From contig CAMFIE010000005.1 in NCBI GenBank assembly GCA_945952315.1, positions 62,001 to 126,000 of the forward strand: 64,000 nucleotides of DNA, written 5' to 3'. Positions 56,599 through 64,000 of this stretch are shown here, in pieces (the stretch's first letter is position 1; every line of letters begins with the position of its first letter). The position numbers were made by a program, and so were the translations under genes. The DNA comes from an uncultured Rhizobium sp. (lineage in GTDB: Bacteria > Pseudomonadota > Alphaproteobacteria > Rhizobiales > Rhizobiaceae). The notes below the pieces were generated by a model. The model worked only from the letters and a program-made list of their open reading frames with translations. It was not told the origin of the DNA and did not search any database.

Positions 56599-57600
56599 AT
56601 GACTGTAAAAGTAGCCATCAACGGCTTTGGCCGCATCGGCCGCAACGTTCTGCGCGCCATCATCGAATCTGGCCGTACCGATATCGAAGTCGTTGCCATC
56701 AACGATCTCGGCCCGGTTGAAACCAATGCGCACCTGATCCGCTACGATTCCGTGCACGGCAAGTTCCCGGCCAAGGTGACCGTTTCCGGCGACACGATCG
56801 ACGTCGGCCGTGGCCCGATCAAGGTCACCGCGATCCGCGACCCGAAGGATCTGCCCTGGGCTGGCGTTGACATCGCGATGGAATGCACCGGCATCTTCAC
56901 CACCAAGGAAAAGGCCTCCGCGCATCTTGCCAACGGCTCCAAGCGCGTGCTGGTTTCGGCTCCTTGCGACAATGCCGACAAGACCATCGTTTTCGGTGTG
57001 AACCACGGCACGCTGACCAAGGACGACCTCGTCGTTTCCAACGCGTCCTGCACCACCAACTGCCTGGCACCGGTTGCCTATATCCTGCACCGCGAATTCG
57101 GCATCCAGAAGGGTTACATGACGACGGTTCACTCCTACACGGGTGACCAGCCGACCCTCGACACCATGCACAAGGACCTCTACCGCGCCCGTGCAGCCGC
57201 CCTTTCGATGATCCCGACCTCGACCGGCGCCGCAAAGGCCGTCGGCCTCGTGCTGCCGGAACTGAAGGGCAAGCTCGACGGTTCGGCCATCCGCGTGCCG
57301 ACCCCGAATGTCTCCGTCGTTGACCTGAAGTTCATTCCGAACCGCAATGTCACCGCCGAAGAAGTCAATGCTGCCATCAAGGCTGCTGCCGAAGGCGAGC
57401 TGAAGGGTATTCTCGGCTATGTCGAGGCGCCGCTCGTTTCCATCGACTTCAACCACGACGCCCATTCCTCGAGCTTCGCCGCTGACCAGACCAAGGTTCT
57501 CGAAGGCAATCTCGTGCGTATCCTCACCTGGTACGATAACGAATGGGGCTTCTCCAACCGCATGTCGGATACGGCCGTGGCGCTCGGCAAGCTCATCTGA
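56599..57600 (+). CDS. gap: Glyceraldehyde-3-phosphate dehydrogenase
   Basis: The 333-residue enzyme oxidises glyceraldehyde-3-phosphate to 1,3-bisphosphoglycerate. The NAD fold [14 protein letters not shown], the catalytic Cys in [13 protein letters not shown], the His in [10 protein letters not shown], and [12 protein letters not shown] at the end are diagnostic. GCGGGAGAG precedes ATG 56599; a GTG at 56593 is in frame. A terminator directly after the stop cuts it off from the flagellin-like gene that separates it from pgk. Confidence 0.97.
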   Translation: MTVKVAINGFGRIGRNVLRAIIESGRTDIEVVAINDLGPVETNAHLIRYDSVHGKFPAKVTVSGDTIDVGRGPIKVTAIRDPKDLPWAGVDIAMECTGIFTTKEKASAHLANGSKRVLVSAPCDNADKTIVFGVNHGTLTKDDLVVSNASCTTNCLAPVAYILHREFGIQKGYMTTVHSYTGDQPTLDTMHKDLYRARAAALSMIPTSTGAAKAVGLVLPELKGKLDGSAIRVPTPNVSVVDLKFIPNRNVTAEEVNAAIKAAAEGELKGILGYVEAPLVSIDFNHDAHSSSFAADQTKVLEGNLVRILTWYDNEWGFSNRMSDTAVALGKLI

Positions 57601-57628
57601 GCCATCGCCCACGATTGGGACAAGGAGG

Positions 57629-57656
57629 AAAAGCGGGTCTAGTGGCCCGCTTTTTT
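57629..57656 (+). terminator. Terminator after gap
   Basis: AAAGCGGG and CCCGCTTT form a stem around TCTAGTGG, followed by six T. Confidence 0.9.
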
Positions 57657-57692
57657 CATTGCAGAATCAAGGCCGGAAAGTCTTCATTTACG

Positions 57693-57721
57693 CTTGATGG
57701 TATCGCCGTCTTCACCATAGC
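57693..57721 (+). promoter_or_regulatory. Candidate promoter of the flagellin-like gene
   Basis: CTTGAT (57693-57698) and CATAGC (57716-57721) are 17 bases apart. The match is moderate; another sigma factor could serve instead. Confidence 0.35.
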
Positions 57722-57769
57722 GGAATTTACATCGAATCTTCCTGATTCATTAAGTTCTAAATTTATTTT

Positions 57770-57810
57770 CTCCGGATAGTCTTCTGTACAAACAGGGTAG
57801 AAGACCGGAG
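57770..57810 (+). promoter_or_regulatory. Leader hairpin that pairs the flagellin Shine-Dalgarno sequence
   Basis: CTCCG (57770-57774) pairs with CGGAG (57806-57810), which is the Shine-Dalgarno sequence. After a 4-base bulge GTCTTCT (57779-57785) pairs with AGAAGAC (57799-57805), leaving a 13-base loop. All 12 pairs are Watson-Crick. The ATG follows at 57820. Such a structure should silence translation until opened by a protein, an RNA or heat; FlbT acting on flagellin leaders is the known precedent in alphaproteobacteria. Confidence 0.7.
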
Positions 57811-57819
57811 CAAACGGCT

Positions 57820-58791
57820 ATGCAAATCGGCAATTACAATCCCAGTGCTGTTCAGGCACTGCGCGCACTCACCGGCATCAACAATGATCTGGCGATCACC
57901 GAGCGGCGGATGGCGACGGGCAAGCGGATCAACTCGGCCGCAGACAATCCCTCCCACTGGTCGATTGCGACCACCATGCGGGCAGAAGTGGCAAATCGCC
58001 GCGCGCTCGCCGACAGCATGACCATGTCGCTGAACGTGGTCGAGGCTGCCGCACACGGGGTGGATACCACGCTGACGCTGCTCAACCGCTTCAAGCAGCT
58101 GATGGTGCAGGCTGCCGATCCGAATGCCAATGCCACCACCATCGACAATGAAATGCGCTCGATCCGCGAACAGCTGGTCTCGACGGTGAAATCCGCAAGC
58201 TTCAACGGCATCAACCTGCTCTATCACAAGCGCGGCGCGAGCTATACCTTCAACTATACGGGGGGCGCGGACATGTCGGCGAGCGGCAATGTGGTTGCCG
58301 CCCAGCGGACGCTTGATCTGACCGGACTGACGCTTTTTGACGAGGTCGCGGGCAATGGCTGGCTCACCAGGGCATTTTCGCAGCCGGGGGCAAACACCTT
58401 CCGCCAGCTTTTGCCGTTGCAGCCCAGCAATTTCCTGATCGGCGTCTACTATACCGGCACGACGCGTGCGACGGGCTTTGCCTACAACACCGCGCTCTGG
58501 GCGCTGGATCAGGTGATCGCCGGCGTGACGAACACGGGCGCGACGCTGGGCGCGCTGAAGGCCGGGCTCGAAGGTCAGGTGGATCTCACCACCAATATTG
58601 CCAATATCCAGGAGCGGGGGATCGGCCGCCTGCTGGATGCCAATATGAACGAGGAAAGTGCGCGGCTGAGAGCCTTGCAGGCCCGCCAGCAGCTGGGCAT
58701 TCAGGCGCTGTCCATGGCGAATGACCGGCCGAATGCCATTCTCCAGCTCTTCCGGCAGGATACCAGCACAAATCCCTTCCTGCGCCGCTGA
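57820..58791 (+). CDS. Orphan flagellin-like protein
   Basis: The 323-residue protein has the flagellin D0/D1 ends. The N-terminal region (1-137) has RRMATGKRINSAADNPSHWS and ATTMRAE, and the C-terminal region (about 255-312) has GRLLDANMNEESARLRALQA and GIQALSMAND. The variable middle is only about 110 residues. Unlike normal flagellins, which end at the LxLFR motif, this one continues 11 residues (313-323, ending NPFLRR). No other flagellar gene is in the window. It sits between gap and pgk with its own terminator upstream and a structured leader. Whether it joins the filament is unknown. Confidence 0.88.
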   Translation: MQIGNYNPSAVQALRALTGINNDLAITERRMATGKRINSAADNPSHWSIATTMRAEVANRRALADSMTMSLNVVEAAAHGVDTTLTLLNRFKQLMVQAADPNANATTIDNEMRSIREQLVSTVKSASFNGINLLYHKRGASYTFNYTGGADMSASGNVVAAQRTLDLTGLTLFDEVAGNGWLTRAFSQPGANTFRQLLPLQPSNFLIGVYYTGTTRATGFAYNTALWALDQVIAGVTNTGATLGALKAGLEGQVDLTTNIANIQERGIGRLLDANMNEESARLRALQARQQLGIQALSMANDRPNAILQLFRQDTSTNPFLRR

Positions 58792-58908
58792 GGAAAGAGG
58801 ATCGTTCGAACCGGTTCGCCGGGTGTTTTCAGCCGTTCCGGCTTGCACCCTGCATCAACCGGTGTATGGTCCCGCCCGTTCAATCCAATTCAAGAGCGGA
58901 TGCTTTCC

Positions 58909-60111
58909 ATGGCTGCTTTCAAGACCCTCGATGATCTCACCCAGGTTTCCGGCAAGCGCGTGCTCGTGCGCGTCGACCTCAATGTTCCGGTAACGGATGG
59001 CAAGGTTTCCGACACGACCCGCATAGAGCGCGTGGCGCCGACCATTCTGGAGCTTTCGGGCAAGGGTGCGAAGGTGATCCTGCTTGCCCATTTCGGCCGT
59101 CCGAAGGGCGCGCCGGTTGCCGACATGTCGCTCGGCCTGATCGTTCCGGCCGTCGAGGCGGTGCTTGATCGCCCGGTCGCCTTTGCGAGCGATTGCATCG
59201 GTGCGGATGCCGCCACTGCGGTTTCGGCCATGAAGGATGGCGATATCCTGCTTCTCGAAAACACCCGCTTCCACAAGGGCGAGGAAAAGAACGACGAAGC
59301 CTTTACCGCCGCGCTTGCGGCCAATGGCGATGTTTTCGTCAATGATGCCTTCTCGGCGGCCCACCGCGCCCATTCCTCGACCGAGGGTCTTGCCCATCAC
59401 ATGCCGGCCTATGCGGGCCGTACCATGCAGGCCGAGCTTGAGGCGCTGGAAAAGGGCCTCGGCAACCCGGTTCGCCCGGTCGTGGCCATCGTCGGTGGCG
59501 CCAAGGTTTCCACCAAGATCGACCTTCTCTCCAATCTGGTGAAGAAGGTGGATGCGCTGGTGATCGGCGGCGGCATGGCCAATACGTTCATTGCTGCACG
59601 CGGCACCAATGTCGGCAAGTCGCTGTGCGAGCATGATCTTGCCGACACCGCCAAGCAGATCATGATCGATGCCGCGTCGGCCAAATGCGCCATCGTTCTG
59701 CCGGTGGATGGGGTTGTCGCCCGCGAGTTCAAGGCAGGGGCCGCGAACGAAACCGTCGATATCAACGCCATTCCCGCCGATGCCATGGTGCTCGATGTCG
59801 GACCGAAATCGGTTGCCGCCGTCAATGAGTGGATTTCCAAGGCCAACACGCTGGTCTGGAACGGCCCGCTCGGCGCCTTCGAGATCGAACCCTTCGACAC
59901 CGCCACCGTTTCAGCCGCCCGCCATGCGGCTGAAGAAACCCGGGCAGGCAGGCTCACCTCGGTTGCCGGGGGTGGCGATACCGTCTCCGCGCTCAACCAC
60001 GCAGGCGTGGCCGATGACTTCACCTATGTCTCGACCGCTGGCGGCGCCTTCCTCGAGTGGATGGAAGGCAAAGTCCTCCCCGGCGTCGCGGTGCTTTACG
60101 CCCAGAAGTAA
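58909..60111 (+). CDS. pgk: Phosphoglycerate kinase
   Basis: The 400-residue glycolytic kinase transfers phosphate from 1,3-bisphosphoglycerate to ADP. Motifs are [12 protein letters not shown] at the N-terminus, [33 protein letters not shown], and GGGDTVSAL near the C-terminal nucleotide site. The ATG at 58909 gives the family N-terminus, and the ATG at 58900 is three codons earlier. It lies 117 bases after the flagellin-like gene, with no clear terminator between, so some co-transcription is possible. A strong terminator follows. Confidence 0.97.
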   Translation: MAAFKTLDDLTQVSGKRVLVRVDLNVPVTDGKVSDTTRIERVAPTILELSGKGAKVILLAHFGRPKGAPVADMSLGLIVPAVEAVLDRPVAFASDCIGADAATAVSAMKDGDILLLENTRFHKGEEKNDEAFTAALAANGDVFVNDAFSAAHRAHSSTEGLAHHMPAYAGRTMQAELEALEKGLGNPVRPVVAIVGGAKVSTKIDLLSNLVKKVDALVIGGGMANTFIAARGTNVGKSLCEHDLADTAKQIMIDAASAKCAIVLPVDGVVAREFKAGAANETVDINAIPADAMVLDVGPKSVAAVNEWISKANTLVWNGPLGAFEIEPFDTATVSAARHAAEETRAGRLTSVAGGGDTVSALNHAGVADDFTYVSTAGGAFLEWMEGKVLPGVAVLYAQK

Positions 60112-60117
60112 AAGGTC

Positions 60118-60143
60118 AAAAGGAGGCTTCGGCCTCCTTTTTT
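60118..60143 (+). terminator. Terminator after pgk
   Basis: AAAGGAGGC and GCCTCCTTT form a stem around TTCG, followed by more T. Confidence 0.92.
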
Positions 60144-60154
60144 CATTGGTGCCT

Positions 60155-60490
60155 CGTCCCTCATCCCCCTGCCGCTCTCTTTTGTTCAGACCCCCACCGC
60201 TTTTTGCGAGACCCCCACCCCAACCCTCCCCACAAGGGGGAGGGGGAAGGTTGTGCGTGCCGCGTCCTCCGACGAAATGGAAATATCTCCACCGTCATCC
60301 TCGGGCTTGTCCCGAGGATCTGCCATACGAATTCGCAAGCTGGACGACAGAGTTTTACGAGACGACAGTGGATCCTCGGGACAAGCCCGAGGATGACGCC
60401 GAGACATTTTTGTTTTCAAAGATCATTTACTGCAAGCACAACCCTCTCCCTCCCCCTTGTGGGGAGGGCAGGGGTGGGGGTCTTCAATAA
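60155..60490. repeat. Nested cluster of palindromic intergenic repeats
   Basis: In order: a RIME-end fragment (60157-60174); a partial AGACCCCCACC copy (60188-60198); a full copy of the CCCCCACCCC unit (60209-60247); a 28-base palindrome (60293-60320) exactly repeated in reverse at 60371-60398; and a reversed copy of the first unit (60442-60483). The two pairs are nested like brackets. The rest of this roughly 470-base gap holds no gene. Confidence 0.85.
60293..60398. repeat. 28-bp perfect inverted repeat pair
   Basis: CGTCATCCTCGGGCTTGTCC (start of 60293-60320) is found as its exact reverse complement over all 28 bases at 60371-60398, 50 bases apart. Each copy is itself a hairpin (CCTCGGG/CCCGAGG). 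Confidence 0.92.
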
Positions 60491-60579
60491 AAATCCGTGA
60501 GGATATCGAAAGACGGGTCAGCCCGAGGCAAAGCGATATGGTGGCGGGATCACCCGTGTGTTCCCCGCCATAGCCACCC

Positions 60580-62892
60580 TTAGCCGGCCATCCGGTAAGA
60601 GGTGGCCGTATTGGCTTCGCCCAGCACGAACTGGCCAAGCTGGCTGTCCATTTCGCCAGCCTCGGCGGCCAGCTGGTGGATGGCGGCGGTGGATTCCTGC
60701 ACCATGTTGGCGTTCTGCTGGGTCATCTGGTCAAGCTCGGAAACCGCCATGTTGATCGATTTCAGCGTCTCGGCTTCCTCGCGGGTGGATTCGATGATTT
60801 CGTGCAGGCGGCCGTTGATGGCTTCCACATAGGTGCTGATGCCATCCAGGGCCTGCCCGGCCTTGACCACCAGTGATACGCCGTTTTCCACCTCGCCGGT
60901 GGATTTCTGCAGTAGGCCGGAGATTTCCCGAGCGGCCGTGGACGAGCGCTGGGCAAGCTCGCGCACTTCCTGTGCCACGACGGCAAAACCCTTGCCGCTT
61001 TCGCCTGCGCGGGCGGCTTCCACACCGGCATTCAGTGCCAGAAGATTGGTCTGGAAGGCAATCTCGTCGATGACATTGATGATCTGGTTGATCTGGCGGG
61101 ACGAACCCTGGATTGCTTCCATCGCGGAAATGGTTTCCTGCATGATGCGACCGGACTGTTCGGCACCCGCCTTGGCATCGCGGGCAATCTTTTCGGCCTG
61201 TTCGGAGCGGGTGATCTGCGTGCGCACCGCATCGGTGATGGCGCTGATCGCGTTTGCCGTCTGGGTGATCGACAGCGCCTGCCGTTCGGTGCGCAGCGCC
61301 AGCTGATCGGCACTGCCACTCATCGCCTGCGAGCTTTCGCGCACGGCATTGGAATTGCCGCCGATGGCCGAGAGCGTCGCGTTGAGCGTGGCGATCGCCC
61401 GGTTGAAGTTCAGCCGCAGGCTTTCGAGGCTTTCGGGGAATGCCTCGTTGATCTGGTAGGAAAGATCGCCATTGGCAAGCTGGCCGAGACCGGTATCGAG
61501 GCTTTGCACCACGCGTTGAAGGGTGCGCGATTCCGCATCCTTTTCCGCCATGCGGCTCTGCCGCTCCTGCTCGGTGAGGGCACGGTCGGCTTCAGCCTGG
61601 GCTTCGAGCGCCCGCTGGTTGATCAGCGACTGGCGGAAGCGGCCGAGCGCGCGCGCCATGGTGCCGATTTCATCCTTCCGGTTCTCGTTGCCGATCTCGC
61701 CATCGAGCGACCCTTCCGAGACCGCATGGGTGAGGGCGGCAAGCGAAATTAGCGGTGCAAACTGGCGGCGGGCAAAGAGCGCGGTGGTGATGCAGAGCAG
61801 GATGACCGCCGCTGCCCCCATCAGCATAAGGGTGCGTGCAATCGCGAAGGAGCCCGCATGCAGCTCGTGCTCGTCGATGGTTTCGGCGATCACCAGGTTT
61901 TCACCGCCAAAATTGACAACACGGAAATAGCCCTGCGCGGGATCATTGTTCAGCCACAGGCTTTCCTGCTGCATGCCATCGGCGGCCTTTGCCACCGCAT
62001 CGGCGGCGGCATCCGAATAGGGCTGCGGGTCCAGGGCGGCCAGCACACCATCCTTGCCCGCGCCGATCGCCTGCCCGCGGGCGTTGATCAGAACGGCGGC
62101 CTCGGTGCTGTCGGCGCTGAGGCCCTTGGTCAAAGTCGAATAGATCGGCTGGTCGGAAACCTGCAGGACGATGATGCCCTTGATCGAGCCGAGCTTCACA
62201 ATCGGAACGGCGAAGAAAATGCCGCTGCGGCCGCTCTGCATATCCAGTGCGACACCCGAAAAGGCGGTTTCCGGCGGGGTCTCGTCTGTCGCCTTGCCAG
62301 CATTTTCCACCGCCTTGGCAAAGGTCCGCCCAAGGCTGGTATGCGCCCATTCCGGCGCCTTCAGATTGGCGGCGAAATTCTCGGCCTTCTTGTAGCTGTA
62401 AATGACATTGCCGTCCGTATCGGCAATCATCAGATCCCGGAAATTGGTGCCCTTGAGGATCGCGCCGACTTCCGTCTGCGTCTTTTCGTGGGCGGTGAAA
62501 TAATAGACGCTCGCGCCCTCCGGCTTCACGAATTTCTCCCGCTCGCCCTCCGGGAAGGGGTTTTTCTTCACAAAGGTCTCGGTCAGCACGACGGAGGCCT
62601 TCTGGCCATCCTTGTCGAGCGTCTTCCAGCCGGAGCGCAGCGAAACAATCGCGCTTTGCATCGCCTCGATCTTCGCGACCGAGACCGCCTGGCTTTCCAG
62701 CTGGGTGAGTTGCGATGTCAGCATGTCACCCCGGAAGGTCATGATGCTGTCCATGGATTTCAGCGCCTGGCGCTCGAAAATATCGCTGCTTGTGACATAG
62801 GCCATGAAATTCAGTGCCCCGACCGAAAGCACGGTCAGCGCCAGAAACACGCCGATGACCTTGGACGACAGGGAATGGAGGTTCACAAACAT
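60580..62892 (-). CDS. Methyl-accepting chemotaxis protein
   Basis: A 770-residue chemoreceptor: transmembrane helix 1 (about 10-32), a long sensory domain (about 35-310) of Cache-like organisation, transmembrane helix 2 (about 320-345, MGAAAVILLCITTALF), and one or two HAMP segments. The cytoplasmic signalling domain has its tip at IAFQTNLLALNAGVEAARAG. No CheR-docking pentapeptide is seen at the C-terminus (SYRMAG). The ligand is unknown. The ATG at 62892 is preferred; the longer frame to 63063 is not supported. It is a single gene, divergent from ruvC. Confidence 0.92.
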   Translation of the reverse strand: MFVNLHSLSSKVIGVFLALTVLSVGALNFMAYVTSSDIFERQALKSMDSIMTFRGDMLTSQLTQLESQAVSVAKIEAMQSAIVSLRSGWKTLDKDGQKASVVLTETFVKKNPFPEGEREKFVKPEGASVYYFTAHEKTQTEVGAILKGTNFRDLMIADTDGNVIYSYKKAENFAANLKAPEWAHTSLGRTFAKAVENAGKATDETPPETAFSGVALDMQSGRSGIFFAVPIVKLGSIKGIIVLQVSDQPIYSTLTKGLSADSTEAAVLINARGQAIGAGKDGVLAALDPQPYSDAAADAVAKAADGMQQESLWLNNDPAQGYFRVVNFGGENLVIAETIDEHELHAGSFAIARTLMLMGAAAVILLCITTALFARRQFAPLISLAALTHAVSEGSLDGEIGNENRKDEIGTMARALGRFRQSLINQRALEAQAEADRALTEQERQSRMAEKDAESRTLQRVVQSLDTGLGQLANGDLSYQINEAFPESLESLRLNFNRAIATLNATLSAIGGNSNAVRESSQAMSGSADQLALRTERQALSITQTANAISAITDAVRTQITRSEQAEKIARDAKAGAEQSGRIMQETISAMEAIQGSSRQINQIINVIDEIAFQTNLLALNAGVEAARAGESGKGFAVVAQEVRELAQRSSTAAREISGLLQKSTGEVENGVSLVVKAGQALDGISTYVEAINGRLHEIIESTREEAETLKSINMAVSELDQMTQQNANMVQESTAAIHQLAAEAGEMDSQLGQFVLGEANTATSYRMAG

Positions 62893-63163
62893 GACAATAC
62901 CCGCATTGAACCCGTGAGGGTTTTCCGGAACGAGCCGGACTGAGCTTATGGGAAGGGCAGGCCCGACAGCCGCAGCAGGCTGGCAACAATCATGATGCAC
63001 GGAGGGCATTCTCGCGGAGTGTCCGTGAGCAGAATTAACCCGCAGTAAAAATAGTATTGTCAAATTTATGTAGTCTTTTGAATTTTAAATCATATCCGTG
63101 AATTCGTTTTTGTTTTGTTCACTTTTTTCTGGCTGATTGCCTACGAAATTCTTAAGGTGACGC

Positions 63164-63682
63164 ATGACTGAAACGATTCGCATCATTGGCATCGATCCGG
63201 GGCTTCGGCGCACCGGCTGGGGCATCATCGAGACGCTGGGCAATTCGCTGCGTTTCGTGGCGTCCGGCACAGTGACCTCGGATGGCGAGATGGATCTTGC
63301 CTCCAGGCTTTGCCAGCTGCATGACGGGCTGGCCGATGTGGTGCACGCCCATCAGCCGCACGAGGCGGCGGTGGAGCAGACCTTCGTCAACAAGGATGCG
63401 GTGGCAACGCTGAAGCTCGGGCAGGCACGCGGCATTGCCATGCTGGTGCCGGCGCGTGCGGGCCTGCCCGTGTCCGAATATGCGCCAAACGCGGTGAAGA
63501 AGGCGGTAATCGGCGTTGGTCACGGCGAAAAGCAGCAGATCCACATGATGCTGAAGATCCTGATGCCGAAGGCCACCTTTACCGGCAATGATGCGGCCGA
63601 TGCGCTGGCGATTGCCATCTGCCATGCGCATCATCGCAGCGGCCAGCGGTTGCGGCAGATCGTGGCGGCAAAGGCGGGTTGA
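63164..63682 (+). CDS. ruvC: Holliday junction resolvase RuvC
   Basis: The 172-residue endonuclease cuts Holliday junctions during recombinational repair. Catalytic acids are visible as Asp11 ([12 protein letters not shown]), Glu71 (VEQTFVNKD), Asp143 and Asp146 (GNDAADALA). The length is normal. The start has AAGGTGA upstream. It is followed after 16 bases by ruvA, and the operon continues beyond the window. Confidence 0.97.
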   Translation: MTETIRIIGIDPGLRRTGWGIIETLGNSLRFVASGTVTSDGEMDLASRLCQLHDGLADVVHAHQPHEAAVEQTFVNKDAVATLKLGQARGIAMLVPARAGLPVSEYAPNAVKKAVIGVGHGEKQQIHMMLKILMPKATFTGNDAADALAIAICHAHHRSGQRLRQIVAAKAG

Positions 63683-63698
63683 AGGGGAGGACGGACGG

Positions 63699-64000
63699 GT
63701 GATCGGCAAGCTCAAGGGTGTGATCGAGGAGATCGGCGACGATCACGTGCTGGTCGATGTGCATGGTGTCTGCTACGTCGCCTTCTGTTCGTCGCGCACG
63801 CTCTCGCGCATCGGTTCGCCGGGCGAGGCGGTCGTGCTCTTCATCGAGACCTATGTGCGCGAGGATCAGCTGAAGCTGTTCGGCTTCATGAGCGCGCTGG
63901 AGCGCGAATGGTTCAACCTGCTGCAAAGCGTGCAGGGGGTCGGCTCCAAGGTGGCGCTGGCGCTGCTTTCCACGCTCTCGCCCTCCGAGCTTGCCAATGC
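63699..64000 (+). CDS. ruvA: Holliday junction DNA helicase RuvA (truncated by window end)
   Basis: The first 100 residues of RuvA are present: the OB-fold domain ([36 protein letters not shown]) and the first helix-hairpin-helix ([24 protein letters not shown]). RuvA binds the four-way junction and loads RuvB. The start is GTG at 63699 with GGGGAGG (63684-63690) eight bases upstream. The gene runs off the window and is not broken. Confidence 0.95.
   Translation, partial: MIGKLKGVIEEIGDDHVLVDVHGVCYVAFCSSRTLSRIGSPGEAVVLFIETYVREDQLKLFGFMSALEREWFNLLQSVQGVGSKVALALLSTLSPSELAN

Noticed and set aside
54489..56726. A 745-codon minus-strand frame over tkt
   Set aside because: Shadow of the transketolase gene; no motif and no start signal.
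60538..60566. A TGGCGGG/CCCGCCA hairpin after the chemoreceptor gene
   Set aside because: The loop is long (about 15 bases) and no T tract follows on the minus strand, so it was not called a terminator.

Overview
The window reads as a chromosomal segment of an alphaproteobacterium of the family Rhizobiaceae (Agrobacterium/Rhizobium relatives). The evidence is the high-GC coding style, rhizobial family proteins (Omp10-like lipoprotein, GapR, RcdA, DUF1036, DUF1465, homospermidine synthase), a likely ROSE RNA thermometer in front of a small heat-shock gene, and RIME-like palindromic intergenic repeats. No IS element, prophage, CRISPR array, tRNA or rRNA gene was found. Almost everything is housekeeping, but several single genes look inserted into otherwise conserved neighbourhoods.

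Layout. 0.1-1.7 kb: small heat-shock protein and threonine aldolase. 2.1-12.2 kb: glutamate synthase gltB and gltD with a vapBC toxin-antitoxin pair wedged between them, then two tandem paralogous APC permeases. 12.2-25.4 kb: envelope and metabolic genes (SGNH-fold DUF459 protein, MltB-type transglycosylase, galU, outer-membrane barrel, kdsD, NfeD/SPFH pair, hemH, 5'-nucleotidase-LysM, Omp10, homospermidine synthase). 25.6-33.1 kb: a translationally coupled pepF-pabB-pabC operon, a sigma-54 response regulator and a DUF882 peptidase-like protein. 33.2-46.5 kb: MltR/HEPN-like orphan, gapR, N-formylglutamate amidohydrolase, DUF1036-pyk, NYN nuclease, rpmJ, purEK, two DUF465 genes, ArsR, TauE, a ThiE-like protein, Sel1 and YkgJ proteins, rcdA.

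46.6-54.2 kb: a possible sRNA, MFS transporter, two very small membrane proteins beside palindromic repeats, yebC, a YmdB-like phosphoesterase, 5-FTHF cyclo-ligase, a Nudix hydrolase, an Abi/HEPN gene inserted beside 6S RNA (ssrS), zapA and DUF4164. 54.5-64 kb: tkt, gap, an orphan flagellin-like gene, pgk, a nested palindromic repeat cluster, a chemoreceptor, ruvC and the start of ruvA.

The points most worth a second look are (i) the orphan flagellin between gap and pgk, whose Shine-Dalgarno sequence is fully paired in a leader hairpin; (ii) vapBC with a perfect 12-bp dyad inside the gltBD operon; (iii) the Abi/HEPN gene abutting 6S RNA; (iv) the SGNH protein lacking its catalytic Ser and His; and (v) short genes hidden under antisense reading frames (rpmJ, a 45-residue and a 51-residue membrane protein, a 56-residue DUF465 protein). 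All assignments are from reading the sequence; no database search was run.
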